From Siphonodentalium dalli (taxonomy: Eukaryota > Mollusca > Scaphopoda > Gadilida > Siphonodentaliidae): 64,000 nucleotides of DNA. The notes beneath the pieces were generated by a model. That model ran no database searches and was not told the DNA's origin. It saw only the letters and a list, made by a program, of their open reading frames with translations. Location of the stretch: contig CP136062.1 in the NCBI GenBank assembly GCA_032622095.1, forward strand, positions 166,536,090-166,600,089, given 5' to 3'. The translations under genes were made by a program, and so were the position numbers. Positions 11,129-21,929 of the stretch are shown piece by piece. Numbering within the stretch: position 1 is the first letter of the stretch; the number at the start of each line of letters is the position of its first letter.

Positions 11129-12624
11129 TTAATGTCCGATATTACTCTGTAATTTATTCCATATTGGCATGCACACTTTAAAGTGCGAACCTCTCCCTGT
11201 AATTATCTTTGGCTCAGGAATAACTGCCAAAATCTCGTTATGACAGTACCACGAAATATCTGTGCAGCGTTTTGGCCATGTAAAGCAATTTGCCTTCTTT
11301 GGACCTATACGCTTCATACATTTTATAAGCAACTCATCACCCGAGACATTCTGGACATATCCAGGCCCGAGTATATATTCCGCTGGTATTTAACAATAAC
11401 ATATTTATCAATACACTCAACTGAACTTGGCACATTCAACCAAACACCATCACACGTCTTGTCTGAACCATCAACCAGCTTCTCCCCATCAGATTCATTG
11501 GCAACTGTTTTACTCTCCTGTTCACTATCCGGTACTTTCTCCTGACACATCCCGTCTAAACCTTCAACCTGCTTCTCTCCGTCACATTCATCAGCTGTCT
11601 TACTCTGCTTTTCACTCTCCAATGCATTCACCTGACACATCCCGTCTAAACCCTCAACGTGCTTCTCCCCGTCACATTCATCAACAACTATCTTACTTGT
11701 CTCTTCGCTCTCGGCTACACTCTCCGGACACATCGAATGCACACACTCGATCAACATATGCATTCCACATTCATCAACAACTATCTTACTCCCCTGTTCA
11801 CTCTCCAGTACATTCTCCTGACACATCCCGTCTAAACCGTCAACCCGTTTCTCTCACTCACATTCATCAACTGTCTTACTCTGCTGTTCACTATCCTGTA
11901 CTTTCCCCTGAAACAGCCCGTCTGAACCTTCAACCTGCTTCTCTCCATCACATTCATCGGCTGTATTACTCTGCTGTTCACTCTCCGATACTTTCTCTTG
12001 ACACCTCTCGTTCACACCCTCGATCACCATCTCCATGTCACATTCATCAACATATGTCTTACCCTGTTAATTCTCTAGTACAATCTCCGGACACATGTCG
12101 TCCACGCCCTCGATCTCCATCTTCGTGTCATTTTCATCAACTGGCTTACTCTACTGTTCAGTCGCTAGTACATTATCCGGACACCTCCCGTCTAAACCCT
12201 CAACAAGCTTCTCCCCATCACATTCATCAACATCTGGCTCACTCTGTTCAATCAACTCAGAATCCTCTCCAATCCCAACTAATCCGACGCTAACCTCTCT
12301 GTCTGAGCGCGCATCTCGACTTGCTTTCATACCACGCCTAGTCGAAACACCCTCAACCTTTCTCCCTACAGACCCAACTTTCAAACCGTCATCGACAATC
12401 GCCCCAGGTTCCTCTCCACTCCCAACTAACCCGTCGCCGACCTCTCTGTCTGATCGCACACCTCGACTTACTTGCCTACCACGCCTAGTCAAAACACCCT
12501 CAACCTTTCTGTCCACCGACCCAACTTTCAAACCATCATTGGCAATCGCCCCAGATTCCTCTACACTCCCAACTAACACATCGCATTTTCCGACCTCTCT
12601 ACCTGATTGCGCACCATGACCCAC
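11129..12624 (-). pseudogene. Repetitive acidic protein with conserved C-terminal domain, broken
   Basis: Read on the minus strand, one frame runs from 12624 through three ~49-residue repeats (core VGSVxRKVEGVxTRRG) and then about eight ~30-residue repeats (core DECDGEKxVEGLDGMCQE, SEQxSKT). In-frame stops fall at 12151-12153, near 12067 and at about 11854, several at positions where other repeats have Gln. Near 11365 the frame shifts into 11332-11129, which holds the non-repetitive end: Y-P-G-Y, GDELLIKCM, FTWPKRCTDISWY and AVIPEPKI. That W-P...D-x-x-W-Y...I-P-E-P pattern recalls the C-termini of many uncharacterised transposon-linked proteins in fish and invertebrates (from memory, unverified). 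Without introns it may be an exon or a retrocopy. Biochemical role unknown. Confidence 0.6.
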
Positions 12625-12734
12625 TTTCTTGCCACAACCACCAATACACTTTTCTTAACATTCCTTCTAGTTCTAATAACAGGCATAACGATATTGGTCT
12701 ACATTCTACGGCCGCTCCTACAATTGTTCGACCC

Positions 12735-13896
12735 GTGCGGCCGCGGGTCACGCGTGTGCATGGCAGTGTGCGTCCTACGTCGGTGTGGTCGACTACATCT
12801 TCATCTGTTGGTGCACGATCATCGCGGGGTCTGGCGCGTGCTGCGGCCATGCCCGAGGATGTTGCATCGGTGGCTGCTTTGGCCGATATTCGCGGGGAAG
12901 CAGGGCATTGTGTTTCTCCGGGCCCGGATTGCAGTCCTCTCCTCTCAATCCCGCGGGTGCAGTCCGCAGAGGACAAAGCGCGTCTGGCCCAAGAGTTGCA
13001 GGATGCATGGCTGGACTTGGTGGCGTCGTCTCCCGTTCCTGGTGCCGCGGGTCCCTCGTTAGGACATTAGGACAGCCGCAGACTGACGCTACCGTGGCTT
13101 CTGGTACGTTGCCTTTTCCAGTTTCAGGTCCACCCGGTGGCTTTGGTGATTGTCTTGTACCAGAATTGGCAGGGGTGCTCTGTCTTTGGGCACAACGTTC
13201 CCCGGTACCGCTAACCAGCCGGCTCGAACGGCCCCCGCACTCCAATCAAAGCTAGTACATTTCACGGTATCGGTATCGGCTCATTTATCCGGTTGAAAAT
13301 ACTTAACGGCGAATTCGTTGAATTGTCATCATTGTCTACCAGCGCGCAAGAGAATCCACTCTCGCTTTCAACCAGCAAGGGGACCACGTGGTTCTCCAAC
13401 TGCAACCAAAACAAAATAAACAGATTGTAACTCTCTCGCAGTGGCTGGATGCTTTTGAAATTGTTCACGATGTACTCGTGTCCAGTGACTCACTACTCGC
13501 GCGACCACTCAATCAGTACCAATGCAACCTTCGCGTTTTACACAGGGAGGGTGCCCACTGGTTGTGGTTCGACAAACAGTTCCGTTTGGCCAAGCAGGCG
13601 GACCCCACCATTCAATGGGATTCGTTCCACCCGCAATTGTTTCTGCGTGCCCACCGACTGGGTCAGCCCAACGGTACGGTAGCCCGTCCCGGACCAAGGG
13701 ATACTCCGACAGTCCCGACCTTCCAGACATTGCGTTAGGTTTTTGCTTCGCTTTCCATCGTCGCGGTCATTGCGCGGTATCTGAATGTCAATATTCACAT
13801 AACTGCTTTCGCTGCGGCGTCCCCCATGCCATCAGTAGTCGACTGCCTTCCGGGTGGTGCGCGGTTCTGGCCAACGGGAGGTTCCTCCCCCACTAG
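12735..13896 (+). pseudogene. gag: DIRS/Ngaro-type gag with CCCH-like zinc motif, frameshifted
   Basis: Three frames follow each other. 12735-13070 contains EDKARLAQELQDAW, 13388-13738 contains LHREGAHWLWFDKQFRL and RPLNQYQ, and 13522-13896 contains the cysteine-rich patch GFCFAFHRRGHC followed by CQYSHNCFRCGVPH. That Cys-rich patch is typical of gag proteins of DIRS-like retrotransposons, where it precedes the reverse transcriptase (family knowledge). At least two frame changes make it non-functional. The start is uncertain. Base composition jumps to GC-rich here compared with the AT-rich surroundings. Confidence 0.75.
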
Positions 13897-13974
13897 GGGC
13901 GTGCGGCCTTTGCTGGCCAAACACGAACGTCGGTAAATTTCACGGAGGGGGGTCGGTCTCGGCGGGTACATTGG

Positions 13975-14880
13975 ATGGGGGCAACGGCCACAAGCCTACC
14001 GGAGGTGGCGGATTCCGGTTCACCGGGGGACAGAAATATCGTCACGGCGATTCATGTGCGCCGCCTCGCGGTCATGTTAGAGGGGTATGATCCAGTGCAG
14101 CGGGCCTTCCTAGTGGACGGTTTCACTCGGGGTTTCAGCTTGGGGTGTGTTCCCAGTGGCGTCTGTCCTTCGTTAGCGGCGTCCAATTTAACACCGGCGC
14201 GGGACGCGCCCCATATTGTAGATGCCAAGGTTGCCAGTGAGCGCATAGCCGGTAGGATCGCGGGCCCATTCGTCTCGCCACCATTGACGGATTTCCACGT
14301 GAGCCCCCTCGGGGTCGTACCCCAAACGACACCAGGATAATTCCGCATGATTCACCATTTGTCACATCCCGAAAAATGCGTTCAGATTGGTCCCAGTACA
14401 GGTGGCTGATCATCATTTGCTGGGGTTCCAGTGGCGGCAGGGTTATTGTTACGACAAATGCTTGCCAATGGGTTGCCGTCGGTCGTGTCAGCTTTTTGAG
14501 CGTGTCAGCACAGCGGTGGAGTGGATTGCGCGCCTACGATCTGCCATTATATCGACGATTTGTTGGGCGTATTTCCCTCCACGGAGGCGGCGGCTGCCGC
14601 AATGACCCTTTTCTGCACTATGTGCGATTTCATCGGGCTGCCACTGGCGCCGAATAATACCTTGGGGCCCAGTACTACTCTTGTTTTTCTAGGCATCGAG
14701 CTGGATTCGATAGAGGCAGTGGTCCGGCTTCCCTTAGACAAATTGGCGGCGTGTAGCGAATCGATTCGGGTTGTTTTAGGCAAACAGAAGGCCACGCTGC
14801 GGGAGCTCCAATACATTCTAGGTACCCTCAATTTCGCCTGTTCAGTCATCATTATGGTCGCGTTTTCCTCCGAAGGTTAA
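13975..14880 (+). pseudogene. pol: DIRS/Ngaro-type reverse transcriptase lacking motif A
   Basis: The N-terminal part (13975-14340) shows LVDGFTRGF, GRIAGPF and VSPLGVVPQ, then LSHP just after a frame break. The next recognisable piece (14387 on) is already HHLLGFQWRQGYCYDKCLPMG, followed in another frame by the active-site motif HYIDDLLGVF and FLGIELD. The stretch that should carry motif A (D-x-K-x-A-F) between them is missing, consistent with an internal deletion of roughly 200 bp. The catalytic IDD is kept but one catalytic aspartate is lost, so this polymerase cannot work. Confidence 0.85.
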
Positions 14881-14924
14881 TTAATCTTACAACGAAGCTC
14901 AGGCTTCCCACGCACAAAATTCGA

Positions 14925-15461
14925 TTGACACGCGAGGTTAAATTGGATCTCACTATGTGGCTTAACTTTCTTGCTAACTATAACGGCGTTTCTTTCTTCA
15001 TGGAAGACCAGTGGTTATTCACCGATGCGTGTTCGTCAGTAGGCTGCGGAGCCATATATGGCACGAGTTGGTTTCACATACGGTGGTCACATCGCGCGAA
15101 GTCACTGAACATAGCCGTGCTGGAGCTGTACCCTATTTATGCCGCCCTTCAAATATGGGGCATTTCCTTTCGCAATCGGCGTCTCTTACTCCACTCCGAC
15201 AATGAGGCGGTCGTCGCGACCATCAATCAACAGACCACCGATGATGCGCAGTTGCTGAGTATTTTACGGGCTCTGGTTTTCGTTTGTCTCCATTTCAACA
15301 TTTTGATTCGTTCGGAACACATTCCGGGCAAACACAACGTATTCAGCGATCTTCTCTCCCGTTTTCAGATCTCGAAATTCCACCAGCTAGCCCCATGGGC
15401 CGACCCGGATCCGACTCCGGTGCTTGCGTCGCTGAACATCGACACCTTGTTGGAACTATGA
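14925..15461 (+). CDS. DIRS/Ngaro-type RNase H domain
   Basis: A 178-codon open stretch encodes the RNase H that degrades the RNA strand after reverse transcription. Visible motifs are FTDACSSVGCGA (first acid), AVLELYPIYAAL (glutamate), LLLHSDNEAVVATIN (aspartate) and SEHIPGKHNVFSDLLSR (terminal HxPGxxNxxAD-like motif). All expected catalytic acids are visible. No DAM-like methyltransferase follows, which distinguishes it from classical DIRS1 and favours a Ngaro/PAT-like layout. Its TGA stop overlaps the ATG of the recombinase frame as ATGA (15458-15461). Confidence 0.85.
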   Translation: MTREVKLDLTMWLNFLANYNGVSFFMEDQWLFTDACSSVGCGAIYGTSWFHIRWSHRAKSLNIAVLELYPIYAALQIWGISFRNRRLLLHSDNEAVVATINQQTTDDAQLLSILRALVFVCLHFNILIRSEHIPGKHNVFSDLLSRFQISKFHQLAPWADPDPTPVLASLNIDTLLEL

Positions 15462-16348
15462 CTCGGCTACTCGATGCTGCCCTTACTCCGTCATCTCGGA
15501 CAGTATACACCCGGCACTGGGGGCTTTTTGTTCAGTTTGCTTCCCGCTTTAACGTACGACCGTATCCACCCGTTACCGTGAGCACGCTGGGGCTCTTTCT
15601 CGCCCATCTTTTCCAGATCGGGTATAGCACCGCCACGGTACGTAGTGTTTTGTCGGTCATCGCATATCAGCACAAAATTCAGGGCTTGGCGACTCCCACT
15701 ACACATTTCCGGATTCACAAATTGCTCGCGGGTTTTCAACGCTTGCGCCCTAGCGGCGACACGCGCCGACCAATTATTCGTCCTATGTTACACTCTATGA
15801 TCGCTGTATAGCCCTGTTGCGTGGCATCACACACTGAACTAGTCCTTTTCCGCGCACTATTCGTATTCGCGTTCTACGCGCTGGCCCGTATCGGCGAAAT
15901 GTGCACTCCACTCTCTGCCCCTCATCTAAATGTTCTGCTCGGTTTCGATGTCACGGTCACGCCCGCCTCCATCGACATCTGCTTCCGGAATTTCAAGCAC
16001 AGTGTTAATAGATTGCCCCAAGTGGTCGCCATTGGCAAGTTAGAGGACCCAACCTTTTGTCCGCATAGACTCATTTCCGTCTTCACTAAACATCGCGGTT
16101 CCACGACGGGCCCCTTCTTCTGCTCACCGGACGGTCGGGGCATCACACGGGCGCATTTCAATGCCGTTCTCCGGAGAGTGTTGTCAAGTCTGCGATTGGA
16201 TGACCGGGATTTCAAGTCTCATTCCTTTCGGATAGGAGGGGCATGCTTGGCAGCATCGCGGGGTTACTCCGATGAACAAATCCGGATGCTCGGGCGCTGG
16301 AACTCCGACGCGTTTCGTAAGTACATCCGTCCTCCGCAGTTGTCATAA
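15458..16348 (+). pseudogene. Tyrosine recombinase of the DIRS/Ngaro-type element, one in-frame stop
   Basis: In place of a DDE integrase this element encodes a phage-integrase-like tyrosine recombinase, which would insert a circular cDNA without target duplication (family knowledge). The N-terminal core-binding part has SSRTVYTRHWGLFVQF and SVIAYQH. The catalytic part has ALARIGEMC (first Arg), HSFRIGG (His-x-x-Arg), LGRWNSDAF (Trp/His position) and KYIR (nucleophilic Tyr). All catalytic residues are visible. A single TAG at 15809-15811 splits the otherwise continuous frame between the two subdomains. I place the start at the ATG overlapping the RNase H stop; the same frame is open upstream to 15284. 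Confidence 0.85.
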
Positions 16349-16784
16349 CAAGAGTTCCGCGATTGCACGTTTCCGTTCGTGTGTCTTGCCACCCTCGTAT
16401 AGCACAGTCACAGCGGCCGAGCGGGCACCCTTCCATCATTGCCGGGCGTCGTTATCTACAGTTCCGTTTGCCGACTAGACGGGCACGCACAGTCCGATTT
16501 CCCGCGACTTGGCGGGGTTTGGTAGGGTTATCCGGCCTGTAAGTCGTGTCGCAGCACGCGTGTGGGATCTCGCTGCCTGGTCTCTCCCTGTCCTTGTTTT
16601 CTGTTTTCCGAACCCCCCCCCCAATTTTCTGTTCCAAGCGGCGCACGAGCGTTGTCCGCGTATGCGCTACACAGTTTACATGGCCCTCTGGGAGGTACTT
16701 CATGGCCCGGTTTCCGTTTCCTGTCCGACCGACATCCGCCCCTGCCTCTGCTGGTGGTGCGCAATGGTTGCACTGGTTTCACTG
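16349..16784. other. 3' non-coding part of the tyrosine-recombinase element
   Basis: GC-rich sequence after the recombinase stop, with a C run at 16612-16622. The overlapping open frames on both strands lack recognisable motifs and are explained by GC content. Confidence 0.5.
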
Positions 16785-17091
16785 TGCTAGTGATGGTTTT
16801 TTGGTTGTTTTTTTTTTTTTTTAAGCGCTCATCAGTCTCTGGTAGCGCCGGTTTCACTGTTCCAGTGATGGTTTTTTAGTTATTTATTTTTCACTGTTCT
16901 AGTGATGGTTTTGTGGTGATTTTTTTTCATGCGCTCATCAGCCTCTGGTAGCGCCGGATTCACTTTTATAGTGATGGTTTTTTGGTTGCGCTCACCAGTC
17001 TCTGGTAGCGCTGGTTTCACTGTTCCTGTGATTTTTTTTGGTTATTTATTTTTCACTGTTTTCAAGCGCTCATCAGTCTCTGGTAGCGCCG
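16785..17091 (+). repeat. ~75-90-bp tandem repeat in the element tail
   Basis: Units combine CAGTCTCTGGTAGCGCCGG, TTTCACTGTT..AGTGATGG and a T-rich run. About four units lie here and the pattern resumes at 18043-18115 after an inserted DNA element. TTCACT..TATAGTGA is a small hairpin within the unit. Confidence 0.8.
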
Positions 17092-18042
17092 CAGTCTATG
17101 TAAACATACACTCAGATTCATAATGATACTGAGTCTATTGCATTCCCATCAACTTTTCATTTCTGAACGGTTGTGGGCTTCCCCCAAATTACGTCACACC
17201 GCGCTAAATATAAATCTGAAATTAGTTGTGATTGACAGGTGTAAAAATGGTCAGTTGCCAGTGCCGTCATGGCCGCTTCAACCATGTGAAGCCGATTCTA
17301 AGAATCGGAATTATTATATAACTAGGGTTTGTGACTTTTCGTTCGGCGGTTGTTTTACTGACAATAAAGGGAAACAGCTTCCGGGATCCAAAATAAAATG
17401 TACAATAACTAAGACAGATCTACTTGAAATTATCAAATATGTCAATGTATGTGGATTTCTTGGACTCAGAACGAATTAATTTTAGATTGGCCAGGCGATT
17501 TGTCGCCCATGTTGTCAAAAATAACACAAATCAACGGCCACGAATCAAAAATACATGAATGTCGGGACTATCTGATAAAACAACTAGAGAACTAAACAAA
17601 AGTACCTTGACATAACAAAACGATCTATCAGCTCCCCAGTACCGACAGTAGCACCACCGCAGCCAAAACGAGCGAAGAGCAACACAATTCTACCACCAAC
17701 GCCACCGAAACCCATCCGACCTGACACATTCCGGTGATTCTTGATTTTAAACGTTCGACCGCTCGTACACAATCTACTTTATTTGTCGATTTGTGAATTT
17801 CTCTTCCGGTATAACATGACGTCATGCATACTATTTTTAACAACCTTTAGCCACACCTTCGGAATTTCCACACCAAGAGAACGTGACATGTTACTAGTTT
17901 TTTATTGGGGCACACATTTCTTGGAGCTAAGTTTTGATTGGCGGTAATTACAAGGAATCCCGGATTTGGGAAATGAAAACTGAACGAAAGGTCGTCAGAC
18001 CCACTATTTTTTATATGTGGGTATGTAGTTTACTCCAGACTG
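17092..18042. mobile_element. 951-bp TIR DNA element inserted in the retroelement tail, 9-bp target duplication
   Basis: The insert starts CAGTCTATGTAAACATAC and ends GTATGTAGTTTACTCCAGACTG, imperfect inverted termini with CAG...CTG ends. It interrupts the tail repeat exactly: GTAGCGCCG occurs at 17083-17091 before it and 18043-18051 after it, giving a 9-bp duplication (8 bp if the end base is assigned differently). No transposase is encoded. The 118-codon frame at 17123-17479 begins inside the terminal region and has no known motif. hAT- or Mutator-like origin is possible. It is younger than the retroelement it splits. Confidence 0.8.
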
Positions 18043-18271
18043 GTAGCGCCGGTTTCACTTTTATAGTGACTGTTTTTGGTGGGGTTTTTTTCCAGCGCTA
18101 ATCAGTCTCTGGGGTTGCGGTGGGTTTTTTTTCATTTCCCCGCCCTGGCGTTGCATAATTTTACACTTTCTTTTTATAGGTGGGTTATTTTCTCAGTCTT
18201 TCCACTGGTATGTTATTGGCTTCTGGTGGGTGTATGCCGAGCTCGCGTCCAACACTTCACTCGGCAAGTTG

Positions 18272-18430
18272 CATATTGTTCAATCGGGGCCGCGCCACAT
18301 GCCGATAGTTGTCATAATTTCGGTAATTCAATTAAAGAATCGCCATTACGCAAATATGTCTTAGTCTTTAATTATTTAGCCCACCAGTGGTAACCAGTGA
18401 ATTGTCGTAGAGTAGGGAGATAGGATATAC
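18272..18430 (+). repeat. Split direct repeat B1 of the tyrosine-recombinase element
   Basis: CATATTGTTCAATCGGGGCC through GTAGAGTAGGGAGATAGGATAT recurs at 18791-18950 with only a few differences. Ngaro/PAT-like elements carry such B1/B2 repeats at the 3' end. Confidence 0.85.
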
Positions 18431-18790
18431 AATAAATTTTACGAAGGAAAATAATTTTATAGACGGTCGACCTTAATATTGTATCGACCTGCGACCGGGG
18501 TCAGCTGTTTAGAAAGTTCGAGGTCAAGTGAACGCCAACCACGAGGATGGCATGTATCTTGATTGATTGATTGTGCTCGTAGTGACGTTGTCGATACCCG
18601 ACTGCCCATTCAAACGAATTTCGCACAGACCACAAGGTCAATAAATTCTACCCGCCATCCCACCCCCTTCAGGTGTGGGCCTTTGGCCCACCACTCCCTC
18701 CGGTGACTGATTAGTGGCTTGGTTTGGCACGGCCCGGTGCCGGCCATACATTTGTTTGGTTTAGGCGTGTGGCGTGGTACACCCAGGTTA
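18431..18790 (+). repeat. Putative A2 segment between the B repeats
   Basis: In the A1-genes-B1-A2-B2 model this 360-bp block should match the 5' end of the element. I do not see that match upstream of gag. It contains a small inverted repeat around GTGTGGGCCTTTGGCCCACCA (18674-18693). Confidence 0.45.
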
Positions 18791-18950
18791 CATATTGTTC
18801 AATCGGGGCCGCGCCACATGCCGATGGTTGTCATAATTTCGGTAATTCAATTAAAGAATTGCCATTACGCAAATATGTCTTAGTCTATAATTATTTAACC
18901 CACCAGTGGTACCCAGGGAATTGTCGTAGAGTAGGGAGATAGGATATATA
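18791..18950 (+). repeat. Split direct repeat B2
   Basis: Second copy of the 18272-18430 sequence. Its end at GGATATATA is taken as the right boundary of the element. Confidence 0.85.
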
Positions 18951-19121
18951 TATGAAGATGTTTACTGTATTATTTCCCAAATAAATTGGTGTCTATGTAG
19001 GGAAATGCGCTACGCAATAGACGTCATTGCATCAGTCATCAGGGTACGCCATGTACGATGAATTTTCCATACCATGTTATGTTTTAAAGTTTTGATATCT
19101 GGTACCGACTAGTCGACGCAA

Positions 19122-19705
19122 CGCTTTGAGTTATGGTACTAAAGGCATCTCATAGTGGCATTGTATGCCATGATTTGGTCAGGAGAAGTGTGATTTGCAT
19201 ATTTGACCCTTCATATGTGCTTAAAATGCAGGAAGGCACATGTCAATGGTCACATATAAACCCGGAGCATAAATTCACTCAATTTTGCCATTTTAGGCAC
19301 ATTCATTTTTTGGATCTCATCAAATGTGATAAACATGGATGAAAAGACACTTGCTGAGCCCTCATGACTTTGAGTTATGGCAATAAAGGCATCTCATAGT
19401 GGCATTGTATGCCTTAATTTGGTCAGGAGAATTGTGAATTGCATTTTTGACCCTTCATGTGTGGAAAAAAACGTATGAAATCACACCTCATGGGTTCCCA
19501 AGACATGAACCCAGAGCATAAATGGACTAAATTTTGCCAATATAGGCAACATTCTTGCCAGGGAATGTGTACATTTCATGTTGGAATTGAGCAAATGTGT
19601 TAAAAATGTATGAAAAACAACTTGCTGAGCCCTGATAACTTTCAGTTATGACAATAAAAGCATCTCATAGTGGCACTGCAGGCCATAATTTGGTCAGAAG
19701 AAGAG
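19122..19705 (+). repeat. ~250-bp tandem repeat, 2-3 copies
   Basis: CTTTGAGTTATGG.A.TAAAGGCATCTCATAGTGGCA recurs at about 19122, 19368 and 19636. Each copy is followed by GGTCAG.AGAA.TGTG and TTGACCCTTCAT. The third copy is cut short by the following minisatellite. Confidence 0.75.
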
Positions 19706-20108
19706 TGGTTGTTATAAGTATGTGGGATGGGTTGTTTAAGTATGTGGGATGGGTAATATAACTGAATGGGATGGGTAGTATACGTGAGTGTGATGGGTAG
19801 TATAAGTGAGTGGGATGGCTAGTATAAGTATGCTGCATGGGTAGCAAAGTACGTGGGATGGATGGTATAAGCACGTGGGATGGGTACCACAAGTGGGTGG
19901 GATGGGTAGCATACGTGTGTGGGATGGGAATTATAACTGGCAGGGATGTGTTCTATAAGCGTGGGGGATGGATATTATAAGCACGTTGTATGGGTAGCAA
20001 AGTACGTGGGATGGGTGTTATAAGCACGTGGGATGGGTAGAATAAGTACGTGGGTCGGTTGTATAAGCACGTGGGATGGGTAGTATGAGTGAGTGAGATA
20101 TGTAGTAT
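19706..20108 (+). repeat. ~20-bp minisatellite, GTGGGATGGGTAGTATAAG units
   Basis: Roughly twenty variant units of GTGGGATGGGTAGTATAAG(C/T)A. The lack of stops in one minus-strand frame is a by-product of the period, not a gene. Confidence 0.85.
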
Positions 20109-21510
20109 AAACCTGTGATCGAGGGGTGAGCTTTGATCCTAAATTGTGCACGTAACCATTTATCTAGCTCAACAACAGCCCTAACCCTAAAGCTGTGATC
20201 GTTGAAATACGATTTGCCCATAAAAGATCAGCGCTAACCATAAATATGTGATCGAGGGGTGGGCTTTAGCCATAAACCTAGACCTATGAAGGACGAAGTA
20301 CGCTTTGGTCATAAAAGATGATACCTAACCATAAAGCTCTGATCGAGGGGCGGGCTTTGACCGTAAAGTGTGCATTAACCCTAAAGCTGGCCCTAACCCT
20401 TAACCTGTTATGTGGGAAATACGCTCTAAATGAGCGCTAACCATAAAATGCGCTTTGACCCAAAAGTTAACCCTAACCTTATCCCTAGCTCAACATCAGC
20501 ACTAACCCTAGACCTGCGATCGAGGAAATACGCTTTGCCCATAAAGGATGAGACCTAACCCTGTGATCGAGGAAATACGATTTGCGCATAAAAGATGAGC
20601 CCTAACCCTAAACCTGTGATCGACCGGCTGGGCTTTGACACTAAAGTGTGCACTAACCGTAATGTCAACACTAACCCTTTCCCGTGCTCAACATCAGCCC
20701 TAACCCTAGACATGTGATCAAGGAAATACGCTTTGTCCATAAAGGATGAGACCAAGACCGTAAACCTGTGATCGATGGGCTGGACTTCGACACTAAAGTG
20801 TGCACTAACCATAAAGATAACCCTAACCCTTTTCCTATCTCAACATCAGCCCTAACCCTAGACCTGTGATCGAGGAAATAGGCTTTGCCCATAAAGGATG
20901 AGTTCTAACCGTAAACATGAGATCGAGGAAATACGGTTTGCCCATAAAACATGAGCCCTAACCCTAATCATGTGATCGAGGGGTGGGTTTTGACCCTAAT
21001 GTGTACACTAAAGCCTAAAGCTAAACCTAACCCTTTCCCTAGCTCAGCATCAGCCCTAACCCTTTAACTGTGTTCGAGGAAATACGTTTGCCAATAAAGT
21101 ATGTGCTCTAACCCTAAACCTATGATCGAGGGGTGGGCTATCACCCTAAAGTGTGCACTAACCATAAAGTGCACTAACCTTAATCTAACCCTTTCAATAC
21201 CCCAACATCAGACCTAACCCAACACATGTGATGGAGAAAATACGCTTTGCCCATAAGGAATAAGTCCTAACCCTAACCCTGCGATGAAGGGGTGGATTTC
21301 ACCATGAAGTGTGTGCTGACCATAAAGCTAGCTAACCATTTTGCTAGTCCAACATGAGACCTAACACTAAACCTGTGATCGAGGAAATACGCTTCGCCCA
21401 TAAAACATGAGTCCTAACCCTAAACCTGTGATCGAGAGGGTGGGCTAACCCTAACCCTTTTCCTAGCTCAACATCAACCCTAAGCCTAAACTTTTGATCG
21501 AGGAAACAAG
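20100..21510 (+). repeat. Composite tandem repeat interspersed with CCCTAA motifs
   Basis: Units of about 150-200 bp combine CTGTGATCGAGGAAATACG, CTTTGCCCATAAAGGATGAG, CTGTGATCGAGGGGTGGGC, TAAAGTGTGCACTAACC and CCTAGCTCAACATCAGC, joined by degenerate CCCTAACCCTAA. The joining motif is the metazoan telomere repeat in the C-rich direction. No gene. Confidence 0.8.
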
Positions 21511-21524
21511 TAAATCAAAAAGAA

Positions 21525-21915
21525 TTTTCAAGGTACAATCATTTGATTGCAGACCATGTATGCTGAACTCAATTCCACTTAGTTTACATACACATTTCAA
21601 CAAGTCAAACACGTCGAAAAATTAGTTTCAAATATCAACGGCAATTTTTTTTTCTCAAAGTAAAATCATGAAAATGTGTATTTTTATTGCAAACTGTGTA
21701 TGCTGAACTCAATTCCACTTAGTTTGCATGCAAATTTCCCCACCTTCTGACAAGTCAAACATGTCGAAAAATTAGTTTCAAATATCAACGACAAATTGTT
21801 TTTGTTCATGTAGAATCATGATAATGTTTACATTTTTGATGGAAAACCGTGTACGGTGAACTCAATTCCACTTAGTTTACATTAAATTTCAACACTTTTC
21901 GAAAAGTCAATTAAG
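21525..21915 (+). repeat. ~150-bp tandem repeat, three copies
   Basis: GTGTATGCTGAACTCAATTC with following CCACTTAGTTT.CAT and GTCGAAAAATTAGTTTCAAA recurs at about 21552, 21703 and 21846. The third copy is truncated before the telomere-like stretch. Confidence 0.85.
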
Positions 21916-21929
21916 ATGTAAATTAAGAT

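Larger units (their letters stand above)
12735..18950 (+). mobile_element. Tyrosine-recombinase retrotransposon (DIRS order, Ngaro/PAT-like)
   Basis: Gene order gag, RT, RNase H, YR, then a long non-coding tail with split direct repeats (18272-18430 and 18791-18950) is the arrangement of Ngaro/PAT-like elements (A1 - genes - B1 A2 B2). I could not find the A1 partner upstream of gag, so the left boundary is open and probably truncated or mutated. The coding part is inactive (frameshifts, missing RT motif A, a stop in YR). Confidence 0.75.

Noticed and set aside
11427-12293. 288-codon plus-strand frame, Ser/His/Pro rich
   Set aside because: It is the complement of the repeat array in the minus-strand pseudogene, which is the strand that carries a structured C-terminal part.
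12607-13255. Alternative plus- and minus-strand ORFs overlapping gag
   Set aside because: High GC content lowers stop frequency; only the 12735 frame shows gag-like helical sequence.
17123-17479. 118-codon ORF as a transposase of the 951-bp element
   Set aside because: It starts within the terminal repeat region, has no DDE-like motifs, and is too short.
20555-20892. Overlapping minus-strand ORFs with FLDH-like repeats
   Set aside because: Generated by the composite tandem repeat; the repeated peptides are only the unit read in one frame.
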